Shown here in pieces: positions 1 through 11,031 of a stretch of DNA of 64,000 nt. The stretch comes from Rheum nobile (lineage: Eukaryota; Streptophyta; Magnoliopsida; Caryophyllales; Polygonaceae): the NCBI GenBank assembly GCA_027886185.1, contig WOAB01000619.1, positions 3,410,001 to 3,474,000 of the forward strand, written 5' to 3'. The translations under genes and the position numbers were made by a program. Position 1 is the stretch's first letter; each line of letters opens with the position of its first letter. The notes below the pieces were generated by a model. That model saw only the letters and a list, made by a program, of their open reading frames with translations, did no database searches and was not told the DNA's origin.

Positions 1-34
1 TATCGTCCAAAAGCTGAGAAGGGCAAAGCCATGG

Positions 35-222
35 TGGCGGCGACCGCCGCAATTAAGGCGGCGACCGCCGCGAAGGGCTGGAGGCAACAATGACCTCGTC
101 TTCTAGCTGGGCGCGAAGACCAGAAAACGGCGACCGCCACATTAAGGGCGGCGACCGCCATAAGTTGCCCGCCGTAGTGGTTTTGTGAGGCGGCGACCAG
201 GTGAATAGCGGCGCCCGCCGCG
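35..222. repeat. GC-rich near-palindrome cluster 1 in LTR E
   Basis: At least five copies of the near-palindrome GCGGCGACCGCCGC or close variants, separated by 10-50 bp of less GC-rich sequence. A second cluster lies at 598-715. Confidence 0.85.
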
Positions 223-597
223 AGCTAGCTAGCGGGTAAAACCCAGAAGTCACCGGCGAGCCTCTGACGCGCCGATTTAGCCCTGATGTGCCTCGTTGTA
301 GACCATCATGGTGTCCCCTTGTGCTTTGGCTATAAATTGAGGAGGTTTTGGGTCAGATTGGGCACAACTCTCAGCCTAAATCTCTCAAATCTCTTCTCGC
401 CGGAAAAGCTTGCTTCGCCGGAGTTTAGTGGTGATCGCCGGGGGTGTTGTTGGTGTGTTCCAGTAGCCCTTGAGAAGCCTTTTGGTTGCCTTTGAAGGTC
501 AGAACCCAAGCAAGGCCAAAGGGGAGCGTTTCGCATGTGTTTGGTGAGTTTTCTGCCCTCGTCGTTCTGTCTTGGGTTCACCGCGACGATCGCCGTG

Positions 598-715
598 TTC
601 TCGGCGGCGACCGCCGTGATAAACGCGGCGCCCGCCGTGTTCTCGGCGGCGACCTCCGTGATAAACGCGGCGCCCGCCGTGATGAACCCGGCGACCGCCG
701 CCAGAAGGTCATGGC
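598..715. repeat. GC-rich near-palindrome cluster 2 in LTR E
   Basis: Five more copies of GCGGCGACCGCCG or GCGGCGCCCGCCG, alternating with the spacer GTGATAAACGC. Each copy can fold back on itself. Confidence 0.85.
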
Positions 716-1180
716 TTCTTTTGGCCTCGGCCCTGGGTGGTCGTTGTTCGGGCGTCGTTCCTTTCGTATCCTTTCGTCTTCCTTTAGATTCGTACTGTTG
801 TTATGTCGGATCTAACTTAGGGTTTCTTTATGGGTCGACTCGAAGGTTGTTGTGCTGTCGGAGCTATACCCGTGTCGAGCCCGGAATCCCGTCGTCGTTA
901 GGCTTGTTCCAATTCAGCGGATTAAGGCAAGTGGCGGTTCGCTCTTGCTCATCGTTCCATATTTACATTAATTATCAGTTGTTTATCTGAGTAATTAATT
1001 TGGAATGATTATTGTGTTTGTCTGGAAATGGTTTTATAAACTGTTTTGGAAACTGTAATAATGACATTATCATAGGTTGTATATCTGTTAGAACAACGCA
1101 ATTATATGTGATAATTACCGTGATGGTATTGTTGTGAATTTAATCTTAATGCTAGAATAGTATGTGGATTAATAGGAAAG

Positions 1181-1322
1181 CTAATCCAAGTAAGGATTAG
1201 CCGTTTCTATTATCTCTATGTTTAATTCGTTTGCCTGGATGGCTTTAATGTGAATAATTGTTGTGTTAGACTGTTTAGTTAGCACGAGTGTTGACAGGAA
1301 CGCTAATCCAAGTAAGGATTAG
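1181..1322. repeat. Pair of identical dyads in LTR E
   Basis: CTAATCC-AAGTAA-GGATTAG occurs at 1181-1200 and again at 1303-1322, exactly 122 bp apart. It has a 7-bp perfect stem and a 6-nt loop, and is embedded in longer similarity (AGGAA.GCTAATCC). Confidence 0.8.
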
Positions 1323-1424
1323 TCGTTTCTTTATAACGTAATATTCCTCGGAATAATTCCGAATAATAATAATTTAAGGATCATGACCTATGCTTCCTAT
1401 CCACCTTTAAGGATCTGAAGTGTT

Positions 1425-1670
1425 TAAGCGCCTTGCTAGCGCAATTGGGTGAACATAATTGTCACCCTGTGTATTAAGCACCTAGCTAGTGCAATTGGGG
1501 TGGACGTAACTGTCACCCTGTAAATTAAAGTGTAAGCACTGTGGCAGTGTAATCTGGGTGAACGTAAGGTCACCCTGTGTAATAATAACTTCCGTTGTTC
1601 TCGGAATAATATTAAGCCCTGTGTGTGTGTTTGTGTGTTGTATAGTTTGGGTCGACATAATGGTCACCCT
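1425..1670. repeat. Irregular 50-60 bp tandem repeat in LTR E
   Basis: Four degenerate units, each with a GCAATTGGG-like block and a TCACCCTGTG/A block. The D LTR carries a comparable 61-bp array. Confidence 0.6.
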
Positions 1671-2510
1671 GAGATTTAAGCTTTGTTACCGCTCTTAATA
1701 GTATTAATGTATTTCAGTGGCGTGTGTTTTATAATTAAATAAGATAATGTGCCCGAGTGCACAAGATTAATATACCTTTGGCGAGTAGTACAGCTAAGTA
1801 AATAGTGCAGCTAGGAAAGCTCGTCTTGACTTTTGATCAGAGTAAGTTCTCTTTCCAATCTGGATTCGCTGTATGCGGTGAGATTGGTTGTGAATCGAAA
1901 CATCTAAGTCAGCTTTTAAATCATTAATGTCTGTTTCTTAAAACGTTCCAGATTTGTCATATTTCCTTAAGACTCAATTCCTTTGGAGTCTTCTTTCGGG
2001 TCAATTTCTGTGAAGATTCAGTCTTCCAGAATCTTCTCTTATGCATGCCTTTTGTCATATTCAAGTATAGTATGGTGGTTGACTAACGTACTCGACTTTT
2101 ATTCGAGAGACGAGGAGTCTAACCTAATACGACTACTTTGAACCTTCTGCTTTGTACCCTTGCATAGTCTATTCAGTAGACTAACCAACCGCAATTGTTA
2201 TCTGCATGGTTGGCTGGTGTCATCCGTTCGATTCGGCACATCAGATATAGTGAAGATATGAGGAGACTAGATTGACTATAAAGACGACGGTTATTTTTGG
2301 ATGTTTTAATAATTATCTTTTAATCAGGTTGAGATCCTTGGGCAGTTGATCATTACGATCACAACCCTTTTTGTAAGATTTTAAGAAAGACTTCCACTGT
2401 AACTTATTTACTCTGTTATTTGTTTATCAAGACTTCCGCTGTATTTGTTTAAACTCTATGTTTGTCCTATTCGGGATTGGGATGTAATCCCGGGACTCAT
2501 GTTTTATATG

Positions 2511-2516
2511 AATAAA
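2511..2516 (+). promoter_or_regulatory. Candidate polyadenylation signal of LTR E
   Basis: AATAAA about 130 bp before the LTR end, in the sense orientation of the element. This is the usual place for an R-region poly(A) signal; its use is inferred. Confidence 0.4.
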
Positions 2517-2647
2517 GTTATCATTTTGTATCATATGTGTTTCATGATTGTATTTTAACGGTAAAGCCTTGGGTGATCTCGGTAAGGAACACTGAGGTCA
2601 CTGGCGGTAATACCTTTCCAAATGGGTTAAGATTTGGGGGTGTTACA

Positions 2648-4487
2648 ACCATGAACTATCATTCTCGCTGTCAACAACAGCAAAAGCCATTGGATATATT
2701 TGTATGTTTCCTTCTTGTGCCACTACAACTAGAAGTGTGCCTCTGTACTTTGATCCTAGATGGGTACCATCCACAGTTATGACCTGCAATAGTTTTCACT
2801 CAGCTTTACAAAGTGACATATGCTACAATATACTGTATCAATTTGACAACAACATCGTGGAACGTGACAAAACTTGAATATACCTTTCTTAAAAACTGCA
2901 TTCCATTGCGCCAAGCACCCAAGCTGATAAAACAATACTTGAATCGACGATTAGAATCTACTTCAACATGTGTGACTGTCCCTGTATTCATCCTTTCGAG
3001 CATGTACATGTATCCATGAATCCTATTGTAGATTTCTTCAACTGTGCCTCTTATCCTGTCAATGGCGGTTAAACGTGCTCTGTTTGCCTTGTCGTAACTA
3101 ACTGCCACTCCCATCTTCTTCATGATGTATTGAATTTCGGCAGCACGAGGTCCAGGACATGTACCGGTTGTGTTAAAGCTGTAACAAGATTGTATATGTA
3201 ACGTGCTAAGGTTAGTTCATATACATGCTCATAAATATATATGATCGTACTTATAGGATTGTTTACTTACCTTGACATAATATGGTCAGCAATTACGCTT
3301 GAAGTTGCATGTCTGTGGTGGTTATGCTTTAGCTTCATGCCACATGTATGCTGTCCACAATACTTCCTTACTTCAAACAATCCTGTGCTGCCGAGAGCGC
3401 TCCCACGACAAAAAAATGTGCAACTAGGATCAATGCACCTTACCACATATAACTTCTTATCAGACTTTTGGACTTGTATCTGGAAGTGCCTCTGTAATGC
3501 CATCAAGGATAAACGATTCTTAAGATCCTTCTTGCAATTGAAATGTTCTCCAACTTTTATTTCCAAATTATGGCCGCTTACCCCATTATCCTCCATTGGA
3601 TCTTCCAAATCATCCAATTGCCTTTTACTAAACGGTTTGCTATGATAGTACTCGGCTTCAATCTCTTGGAGAACTTCCTCATCAATGTCTATGAATAAGT
3701 TGTCGACTTCATTAGTGTCATCCAACAATGTCCCTTCTTCAACATCATTCTCAAAGTCATCCTCAAAGTCATCCTAATCAAAATCTCGCCCAACGTCTTC
3801 CCCATAATCACTCTCAATGTCAATACACTCATGTATTCTTTTCGTTCTTGTGGAAGACCTTGTTTCTCTCCCATCAGTTTCTGAGTTTGCCTCAGATTGG
3901 CTCACCAAGTCAACTATTTGTACTTCCCTATTGTTTACACGACAAATTTTTGGTTTCATTTCATACATGTCACAATCAACTATATTCAGTACAGCTTCAG
4001 TGGTACAATTGTCGCTTACCATATTGCTCTTGTTGGATTTGGTACCATTTCTGCTTGGATGACAACCTACCACAACCTCGGCCTATGCCTCTTGAGTTTG
4101 TGTTAACGGTGGCGGAGTCAGACACACTGTGATGTCCTCGTCATCACTTCTAATTGGATGACCAGCCATCACAACCTCGGCCTCTTTGTTTCCCTTCTTT
4201 TTCATACTCGCATATAACTCGATAGGCCAAATAACATCTTGTGATTGCAAGTTCAAAAATTTGAAAGCATCAAGGTCCTCGTCATCTTTGACATCGATTG
4301 GTTGTGGCATTGGTTTCCACGATGACAGATATTTTATCTCCATTTCATCTATCTAGTCAATGCATTTAATCTTCTCAGCCAACTTTTTCCTCAGATTTGA
4401 GTAATTCATATCTGCATACAAAAGAAGTCCTGTTGTCGTTGTGATCCCATCAAAAACCCACTTGTTTCCCTTACATCCATTCACCAC
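2648..4487 (-). pseudogene. MuDR-type MULE transposase, broken, 3' part cut off by element E
   Basis: Read on the minus strand. The exon starting at 4487 follows an acceptor (AAAACAG) and begins with the KWVFDG block common at MULE transposase N-termini. It continues through an acidic linker to a MuDR DNA-binding domain at 3728-3271: FNCKKDLKNRLS, a VQKSD block and a C..C...H.C zinc-like set. Donor GTAAGT at 3270 joins acceptor TTACAG to exon 3178-2884 (TCPGPRAAE, then GVAVSYDKANRAR). Donor GTATAT at 2883 joins acceptor TTGCAG to exon 2783-2648, which holds VITVDGTHL with the first catalytic Asp of the DDE domain. The frame then stops at the LTR boundary, so the rest of the DDE domain lies left of the window. 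In-frame TAG codons at 4353-4355, 4083-4085 and 3774-3776 show it is dead. Both introns keep phase, which supports the model. Confidence 0.85.
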
Positions 4488-5208
4488 CTGTTTTCAGAGT
4501 CAAGTAGTATGATCTTGAACCTGTTATACGAACAAAAAGCAAACACAAGTTAAATACTTTATGCCAAACGTTGACAGTATGACCAATGCCCTAACACCGA
4601 CATTAAAGGGTTTTCAAGCCATAATAAAGGGTTTTCTAGCCAAACGGGACAATACCCTAACACCGACATTAAAGGGTTTTCAGGCTAGCGATTTTGGTAA
4701 TTCTATTAAGGGTAAAAATTTGTAGGGAAAACAAATATTCTAGAATCAAGGATAAACGAGAGTTAAAGTTGGTGTAATGCTCAACAAGAAGCTCAAAGGT
4801 TGTTCTCTCATTCAGTGAACCACGGAAGAAGGTCTTGTAAAGAACAATATGAACGTGAAAGTCAGAACTCACCCATTATTAAATTTCTTCTATTCCAAAG
4901 ACATTGAAGACGTTGCATAATCTTTTTTGAAGATTTGTGGATTTAAGGTCCTGTGGTGTTACAGTGGCTTTGTGCAGGTTTACAGGTTAAGTTCTGCTTG
5001 GATGACAACCTAACACGTGGGTAAAGGGGTAGAAATTGGAGGGAAACTTGTTAACTTTTAGAGGGAAAACAGAGGTTAAAAGATGATGTGTACTATATTT
5101 TCAGAAGTCATATCAGGTAAATAGTTATGAAACAATATTCAATAGAGAATGACATGCCCAAAAATTGAACAAAAAAACCTAAATAAACCTCTTCGGGTAT
5201 GACCGACC
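4488..5208. other. Non-coding spacer with a short duplication
   Basis: No coding sequence recognised. A segment beginning CCCTAACACCGACATTAAAG occurs twice, near 4588 and 4653. An upstream leader exon of the MULE gene could lie here but I cannot place one. Confidence 0.5.
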
Positions 5209-5821
5209 ATGTTCCTTCTCATTTTGACTCAACAATCCCTAAACCCTCTCTGTTCGTTTCGCGGAGCAAAGATCCTTCACTTCTGCGCCGAACTTGAAGG
5301 TAACCCTCTTTGTTTATTGTGTGGTTTTCATACTGGATCAATAAGCAAGCATGTATCACTGTGTTTTTGGCTGGAAATCTTTCTTTGTTTCTGCAGTACT
5401 CGAGCACAATGTCATCCAGCGACACCTCAAGTTATCAAAGCGGGGACCCCAAAAATATGAACATCCACCTACATCTCCTACACCTTCTCAAATAGAGGAG
5501 AAGTTACAAGAAGAGTTAGACATGTTGCTAACGAATAGCCCACGTTCCAACATGTTGGGTGAAATAATCACACGCCTATGTACTGAGATACATGAACTTG
5601 GACAAAGAATTATGGAACTCAATACAAGTGAGATGCAATTCGATCATGCAATTTGGCGACTAAATGCAAGGGTGGCAGAACTTGAAGCTGAAAACAAGAC
5701 ACTACACTCCCAGGAAAACTTCAGGAACCATGTAATAATTCCTATTTCTGCGTTTGGTGCGGGTGTGATTCTAGGGATTAGTTCTTTCAGCATTTGTAAT
5801 CGAGCATGTAGGCATGGTTGA
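5209..5821 (+). CDS. Predicted small coiled-coil protein with C-terminal membrane anchor
   Basis: Two-exon model: ATG at 5209, exon 5209-5299, donor GTAACC, acceptor TTTCTGCAG, exon 5397-5821. The total of 516 nt gives 171 residues and the frame is kept across the splice. Exon 1 is short and Cys-containing. Exon 2 has a Pro/Thr-rich stretch, then a charged helical region of about 70 residues with heptad-like Leu/Ile spacing (EEKLQEELDMLL, ARVAELEAENKTL), a hydrophobic segment near the C-terminus (VIIPISAFGAGVILGI) and a short basic tail. This suggests a tail-anchored coiled-coil protein. I do not recognise a family. It lies between a dead MULE gene and a dead helicase and has no stop codons in the model, unlike its neighbours, so it may be a live gene, a captured gene fragment or part of the MULE. 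Confidence 0.45.
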
Positions 5822-5932
5822 GGATTAATTGACTATGAAGTATGTATCTCATGCTTTTGTTGGTTTTTTATGTAAGTTTTGCAAATTCAAGCACAATGCC
5901 AACACTACACACACAGACAATTACCTTACTAG

Positions 5933-6050
5933 AATAGTTGCCAACTGGATGCTATCATTACATTCCTAGAATGTTGTAACGTGGGCTATCATTACATTTC
6001 TAAAAAAAAAGGATAGTTGTCAACTGGATGCTATCATTACATTACTAGAA
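5933..6050. repeat. Short tandem repeat, about 79-bp period
   Basis: A block starting AACTGGATGCTATCATTACA appears near 5939 and again near 6018, with an A-rich link between. It abuts the 3' end of the helicase pseudogene. Confidence 0.6.
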
Positions 6051-8882
6051 TCACAACTGCTTGTTGTCAACCTCCTCCTTCACGCGGAATGCACATCCTT
6101 CATAGACGCTTTTTAAAACACAATCCTTTAACATTTCTTGCCAGTGCCAATCTTGTCAATGACCAACAACACGGTTAGTTAATCAACCTTTTTAATCCTG
6201 TCAATGACCAACACCAATGACAAACAATATAAGGGTTTCCAACAATAGTGTAAGGGTTTCCAACAATAATAAGCAACAACAATGACCAACAACACGATTA
6301 GTTAATCATCCTTTTTAATCCTGTCAATGACCAACAACAATGACCAACAATGTAAGTTTTTTTATCGAGAATTACCTTTTTAATAATATAAGGGTTTCCA
6401 ACAATAATAAGAAATGATCGGGCACAAGTCAGGGCAAAATTGAACCTCTTCGGGTTGCTCAGATATCCCATGCGGAAAGTCCTGTCGTATTCGTCGTGCT
6501 TAGCGGTCGATCTGACGTTTGACAGGATGATCACTTCCTTTTCTTTACCCAGAAACTGCTCAACCCTGCCAATCTCAATATCCCTCATATGTAGAGACAT
6601 GAGAGCCTTCCTTATCTTTAGTACTTGTTATGGGAAATGGGTAATAATCCCGATGTCTTTCTTAGACACATTCCTTCTTATCAGCTTCTGTACGAGCTCA
6701 ACCACCTTGCTAGCTTCAATCCTATTAAACCATGATGGGATGCCCTTTTCCCTCTCATCAAAGCCTTGGATGCCACAGAACATGAAAGGGAAGTTCCCAT
6801 TGGGAAGCATATTAGCCCAAGGTAAGGAAGATGTGTTACTGTCTTCTCGATATGGAATCAATGCTCCACTATAAAATAGTCTTGAAGGAACACAAAGAAT
6901 TGCAGAGTGGCTCCGGTAACTGTTCAACAACATTGTGACATAATTGCGATCCCCTGATCTGTAAACTTCAAAGTCCAACAACCTCTCCAGAAAAGATCTT
7001 TCCAAACCATAAGCCTCAGCTTGCTTTGAATGAATATCAGGCCCAAGTTGTTTGGGATCACCACAAAGAACAATAACTGTGTTGTTTTCTAAGAGGGTTG
7101 ATATGGGGATCATTGTCTCTGGCTCTGAAACTTGGCTTGCATCATCTAAGATGATGTGGGAGAAGTGGCAACGGTTAACCCCTTCAGCATGATAGAGGTA
7201 AGATGCACTCGTGTATGTCGTTATTATTATCGTGTACCTGCGGAGTGCATCTCGAGAAGGGCGAGTGAAGAAACCTGCACTGTAGGTGCAGAACCTCAAC
7301 AATACAGCGTTTATTTTTTCTAAGGGACGACGTGTGACATTCAACCTATATATATCTTCCTCCCTAAGTTTCATCCCCTCACAAAGGATTTTCTCTAATA
7401 TGTGATCTGCCGCGCAATTTGAAGAAGCACATACCAGTATATGAGAATTACGTCTAGTTGTATACAGTTGTAGGATCACCTCCACCAATATTTTTGTCTT
7501 TCCTATTCCCGGGGGTCCATAAATCACATAAGGAGCTCCTCCTCTGTAGCCTAAAATTAAGCGAACAACATTTTTTTGCTCCTCATCAAGAAGAAGTGAG
7601 ATAGGCACAAAATTGTTTGTTGTAATCCTCCGCTTTGCATGATACTCATGGGAAAAGAGGAAGTTTTCGTGTAATGCCTCTGCACATAGAACGGCTTCAT
7701 GGAGCTTACTGAAGTTTGCCCCGTTGAACACAAAACAGATTTCATACACATTGCTATCTATATGCCTTTGGTAAAATTCATCATCAAATTGCAATAATAA
7801 TTCATCAGCCTCAACACGGTGGATCAAGCCCTGTTCAAAGAACATTGGCAAGTTCAACATGAGAACACAACATTGGCAACGATAATTCGTGCAATTTCAT
7901 AATTCATTCCGACAATAATATATAACACTTTGACAAAAATAATAAGCTACCTAACATTATCCACATACCTGATGAAGAGAATATTCTCCATAAACATTCA
8001 CCACATCTCCACGGACAACTGAGGGCCTTCTTTCACCTAGTCCTGACACTTTAAGTGCTACAAGCCGATAATACTTTTGTCTCAAAGTAACAGACTTCAT
8101 ATTATAAGCTTTCACGTACTCTTTTAAACAAATATTAAAAAAATCATTCAACAACTTGGTACTACGAGAGAACGATGCCATCTAGCTATCCCCTCAGTCC
8201 CCCAACCCCCATACAGAGAGAATATAACACTTACCATAATCAAAAGTTCCTCCATGCATCCCTAACAACTCATTGAAATACGACGCATAATTTTCCTCTG
8301 TTAAGCCTTGTAAGACTACTTCAGGGATTTCCTCAAACTCTATCGCTTTCCTAATCTGTGGTGGTATGTTATATGGTCTCTGAGGTGCCAAAGCTTTGGA
8401 TACTTCATCTTCAGCCAAGAGGAAGACAAGTCATTCAATACTCACAACATTAGTTTCGATGAGCACTATAGATGTCAAAACGCCAATCTCCTTGGGCACA
8501 CAAGACAGCCATATAGTCAGGCTACCATGTGGCATCAAATTTCATTCCTCCATATAAAAAGAACGGACAAAATCTTCCTCGGGTATGTCATCTGGCTGGC
8601 CAGATGGAGGTTTCATCAGTGACAACACAAATGAATCTTCAGGATTTGAAGCATAAATCTTCACAAACCAAAGTAAAATATATTCAGTGTGGTGTTTTCT
8701 ATGGTGAATGACGTCGCGGCAACCTCGTTGACAGGAACCGATTGAGGCTTTCCTCCAGCAAATGGAAACGGCACAGACACCATGACAGGACTCTCCTCAA
8801 TATGAGTGGAAGTTGTGACTGAGGGAACATCGATGAAGCCAACCTCTCCCTTCTCATCAATGTTGGAGTATTCATCAACCAT
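6051..8882 (-). pseudogene. SDE3/MOV10-like SF1 RNA helicase, nearly full length but broken
   Basis: SDE3 is a plant UPF1-like RNA helicase of small-RNA silencing. Minus-strand order: N-terminal DEYS/GEVGFID and GGKPQSVPV blocks (8882-8700); ASNPEDSF (8670-8640); LTIWLSC (8530-8505); VFLLAEDE (8430-8405); GLGERRPSVV (8060-8030); HRVEADE (7830-7810); motif I GPPGIGKT; motif II DDAS; motif III CGDPKQLGP; motif IV NSYRSH; IGIIT; VEQFLGKEKEVIILS (motif V); SNPKRFNFALTCAR (motif VI). A last exon at about 6155-6051 ends in TGA and carries an HWQEML...YEGC block. Introns keep consensus sites (for example donor GTAAGT near 8238), so this is not a retrocopy. In-frame stops: TGA 8542-8544, TGA 8431-8433, TAA 6628-6630. 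Family-unusual residues: GPPGIGKT for GPPGTGKT, DDAS for DEAG/DEAS, TCAR for TRAR. Start chosen at the first Met before DEYS. Confidence 0.85.
6174..6420. repeat. Repeats inside last intron of the helicase pseudogene
   Basis: Two roughly 122-bp-spaced copies of a GTTAGTTAATCA...CCTTTTTAATCCTG block with many CAATGACCAACAA and AAGGGTTTCCAACAA units. Confidence 0.6.
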
Positions 8883-10236
8883 ACCTATTTGCCACTCAAT
8901 TAAAATCCAACAGAAGTTTGTGAGTACACAAGCAAAGAACACAACCACACGAGCTGCTCTAAGGAGATGAAAGAGATGAAGAGTAGAAATAGATGGGTGA
9001 GATGAAGTAAAACAAAGAGAGAGTAGGACTGGAAGCATGTACAGTTGGGATAGTCAAACAACACACACTCCAATGAGATGGGTGAGATGAAGTGCCATTA
9101 AGATCTCTGTAAACTAAAATTTTTGCGAAGTAAAACAGTCTGAATACGGTCATATTTGTCAGTCATAGACTATTACTTTGTGAAAATAGTATAAATAGTA
9201 TGTCACAATAGCAATTTAAAATGTCACGGTTTTGAAATCACCAGTAGTACGAGTGGCACCAAGTACCTAAAAATACTCAAACATAGAGCATTTTCTAATT
9301 AAGATATTTGTAAAGTAGATTGGTGAGATGAAGTGCAATTAATATCTATGTAAAGTAAAATTTTCAAAGAAGCAGAGCATCGGGAAAGGGAGATCCAATT
9401 AAGACATCTTGTATTTAGATTGGTGAGATGAACTATTCAGCTTCTGAGTAGAAATATTCAGCCAGATGTCACACGTCCTACCCAAATTAGGCAATAGGCA
9501 AGCATGTAATATGGTTTAATGACTAAAAACTTTTAGTTGTAGTTATGACATTATTCTGTGAATATTTGGTATGACATATATCCAATTTAAACGTTGTAGT
9601 TATGACATTATGCTTAGTAAGTATGACATATGTTTTACTAAGGCTGACAAGAACATTCTATTATAGCAGGAAAACAAACCTTCTGAATAGTTGTCTACTT
9701 AAGAAAACTACCAATTCATCTGGTTAACAGAAGTCCTGTGAATCATTTGTCTACTTCAGAAAACTACCAGTTCATCTGGTCGCTTGGGTAGCTTTGGTTT
9801 TACATTCGGTCCCTTCTGAATATTTGGTTTTACATTATTTAGCCCTAACCCTAACCTGGAAAACCGCTTGTGAATCAATCTGATGAGTTCAAGAGTTCTC
9901 CGAGTTCATCTGTTGAGGTTCAACACTTCTGTTACACAGTTAATCGCCCATCGCCATTCCTGTTTAACAGTTACACAGTTCGCCATGGAGATACATAGTT
10001 CAACACTTCTTCATGTATCGTCCATCGCCATTCCTGTTTAACATGGTATTCGTGTTCAATAGTCAAGAGGACGTTTGCAGAATGGGAGGGAGAGGAAGGG
10101 AGGGAGAATGGGTTTGGATCTTTCAGTTCCAACTGTTCATTGACCGACCGACGGGATGGATGAAGGCGGAATGGCCGGGAAATGGGAGGGAAGTGGGCGG
10201 GAGAAATGAAGAAAGGGGCGGGATAGCTATAGGAAA
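8883..10236. other. Upstream region of helicase pseudogene, no gene seen
   Basis: No coding sequence recognised. Short dispersed copies of GGTGAGATGAAGTGCA/CATTAA near 9078, 9321 and 9418, and the pair TTCATCTGGT...CAGAAAACTACCA near 9710-9780. Two telomere-like CCCTAA units occur at about 9843; such short runs also serve as plant telo-box promoter motifs. Confidence 0.5.
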
Positions 10237-10255
10237 GGGGGGGGGGGGGGGGGGG
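10237..10255 (+). repeat. G19 homopolymer tract
   Basis: Nineteen consecutive G, downstream of a 170-bp purine-rich, strongly G-skewed stretch (GGGAGGGAGAGG-like, 10080-10236). It could form a G-quadruplex on the plus strand. The exact run length may be affected by sequencing error. Confidence 0.8.
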
Positions 10256-11031
10256 AATTTGGGGTTTTGGAGGGAAATATTAATAAATGATATTTTTCTA
10301 TTTTAGGGTTTTTTGTTGTCTTTTTCTTTTCTCCAATTTTATTGATTTAATTTACTTCTGGAATTAAAAGAAAAGATTTATTATTTTGCAAAAATACACC
10401 AAATGGTGTATATATGCAAAAAAAAATAGCTTCTATGTTTGCAAATGGCAAACCCATTTAGGGTATTCTTGCAAATCGGTGATTTTATTTTTATAATTTT
10501 AGGGATGAAATATTGTTTTATTAATAGATTATTTAAATATTAAAAAATGTGAAAAAGATTTTTTTTTACCTTTTGATAATTTCAAAACATCTGTATAGGG
10601 AAAAAAAGGAAATTTGGAAAATAGGAAATTTGTATACTATACCAAAAGTAAATTTGCTTTCAAGGATGTTATAAACTGAAAAACCATGCTTTCTGTGATT
10701 TTCCAGTCTAATTCTTACTATATAAAAAAAAAGGAAATTTGCTTCCTGAGATAATGAATGGATCAAACTAACTTCCATCTTCCACAAAGATTTTGCTTCC
10801 GAAATAGCAGTAAAACATATGTATACTATATAAAAAAAAAACTAAAAGTTGAATTTATCTTTTTTTGGAAAATAGGAAAATAGGAAATTTGGGCATTTAT
10901 GCAATTTTTTGGACCATTTTACCCTTAAATACCCATGCAATAAAAATTAGATTGGAGTGCTAATTCCTAGATTTATGAACTAAAGGTGTAATGTAAATAC
11001 GGTGGATGCTTATATTTTGCTAATTTCTCTA
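10256..11031. other. AT-rich non-coding stretch
   Basis: No gene recognised. Repeated phrases such as GGAAATTTG and TTTTGCTTCC also occur downstream to about 12100, so this belongs to the same TE-like unit. Confidence 0.45.

Larger units (their letters stand above)
1..2647 (+). mobile_element. Element E: LTR (right part, left end outside window)
   Basis: The block ends in GGGTGTTACA, the mirror of the TGTAACACCC start seen in the related LTRs of element D (52653, 57029) and at 63721. The last 40 bases closely match the sense-strand end of the D LTR. No primer site follows position 2647, so this is a 3' LTR or a solo LTR in plus orientation whose start lies left of the window. It contains GC-rich near-palindromes, two short dyads, an irregular 50-60 bp tandem repeat and an AATAAA at 2511. 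At its right edge it cuts a MuDR transposase exon in mid-frame; the first flanking bases are ACCAT, the expected left half of the target duplication. Short open frames inside it (for example 486-990) follow the GC-rich repeats and are not genes. Confidence 0.8.

Noticed and set aside
486..990. Two overlapping open frames of 109 and 151 codons in LTR E
   Set aside because: They run through the GC-rich palindrome cluster, have repeat-driven composition and match no family.
9841..9856. Telomere-like CCCTAACCCTAACC
   Set aside because: Only two units; too short for an interstitial telomere array. Better seen as a telo-box-like motif or chance.
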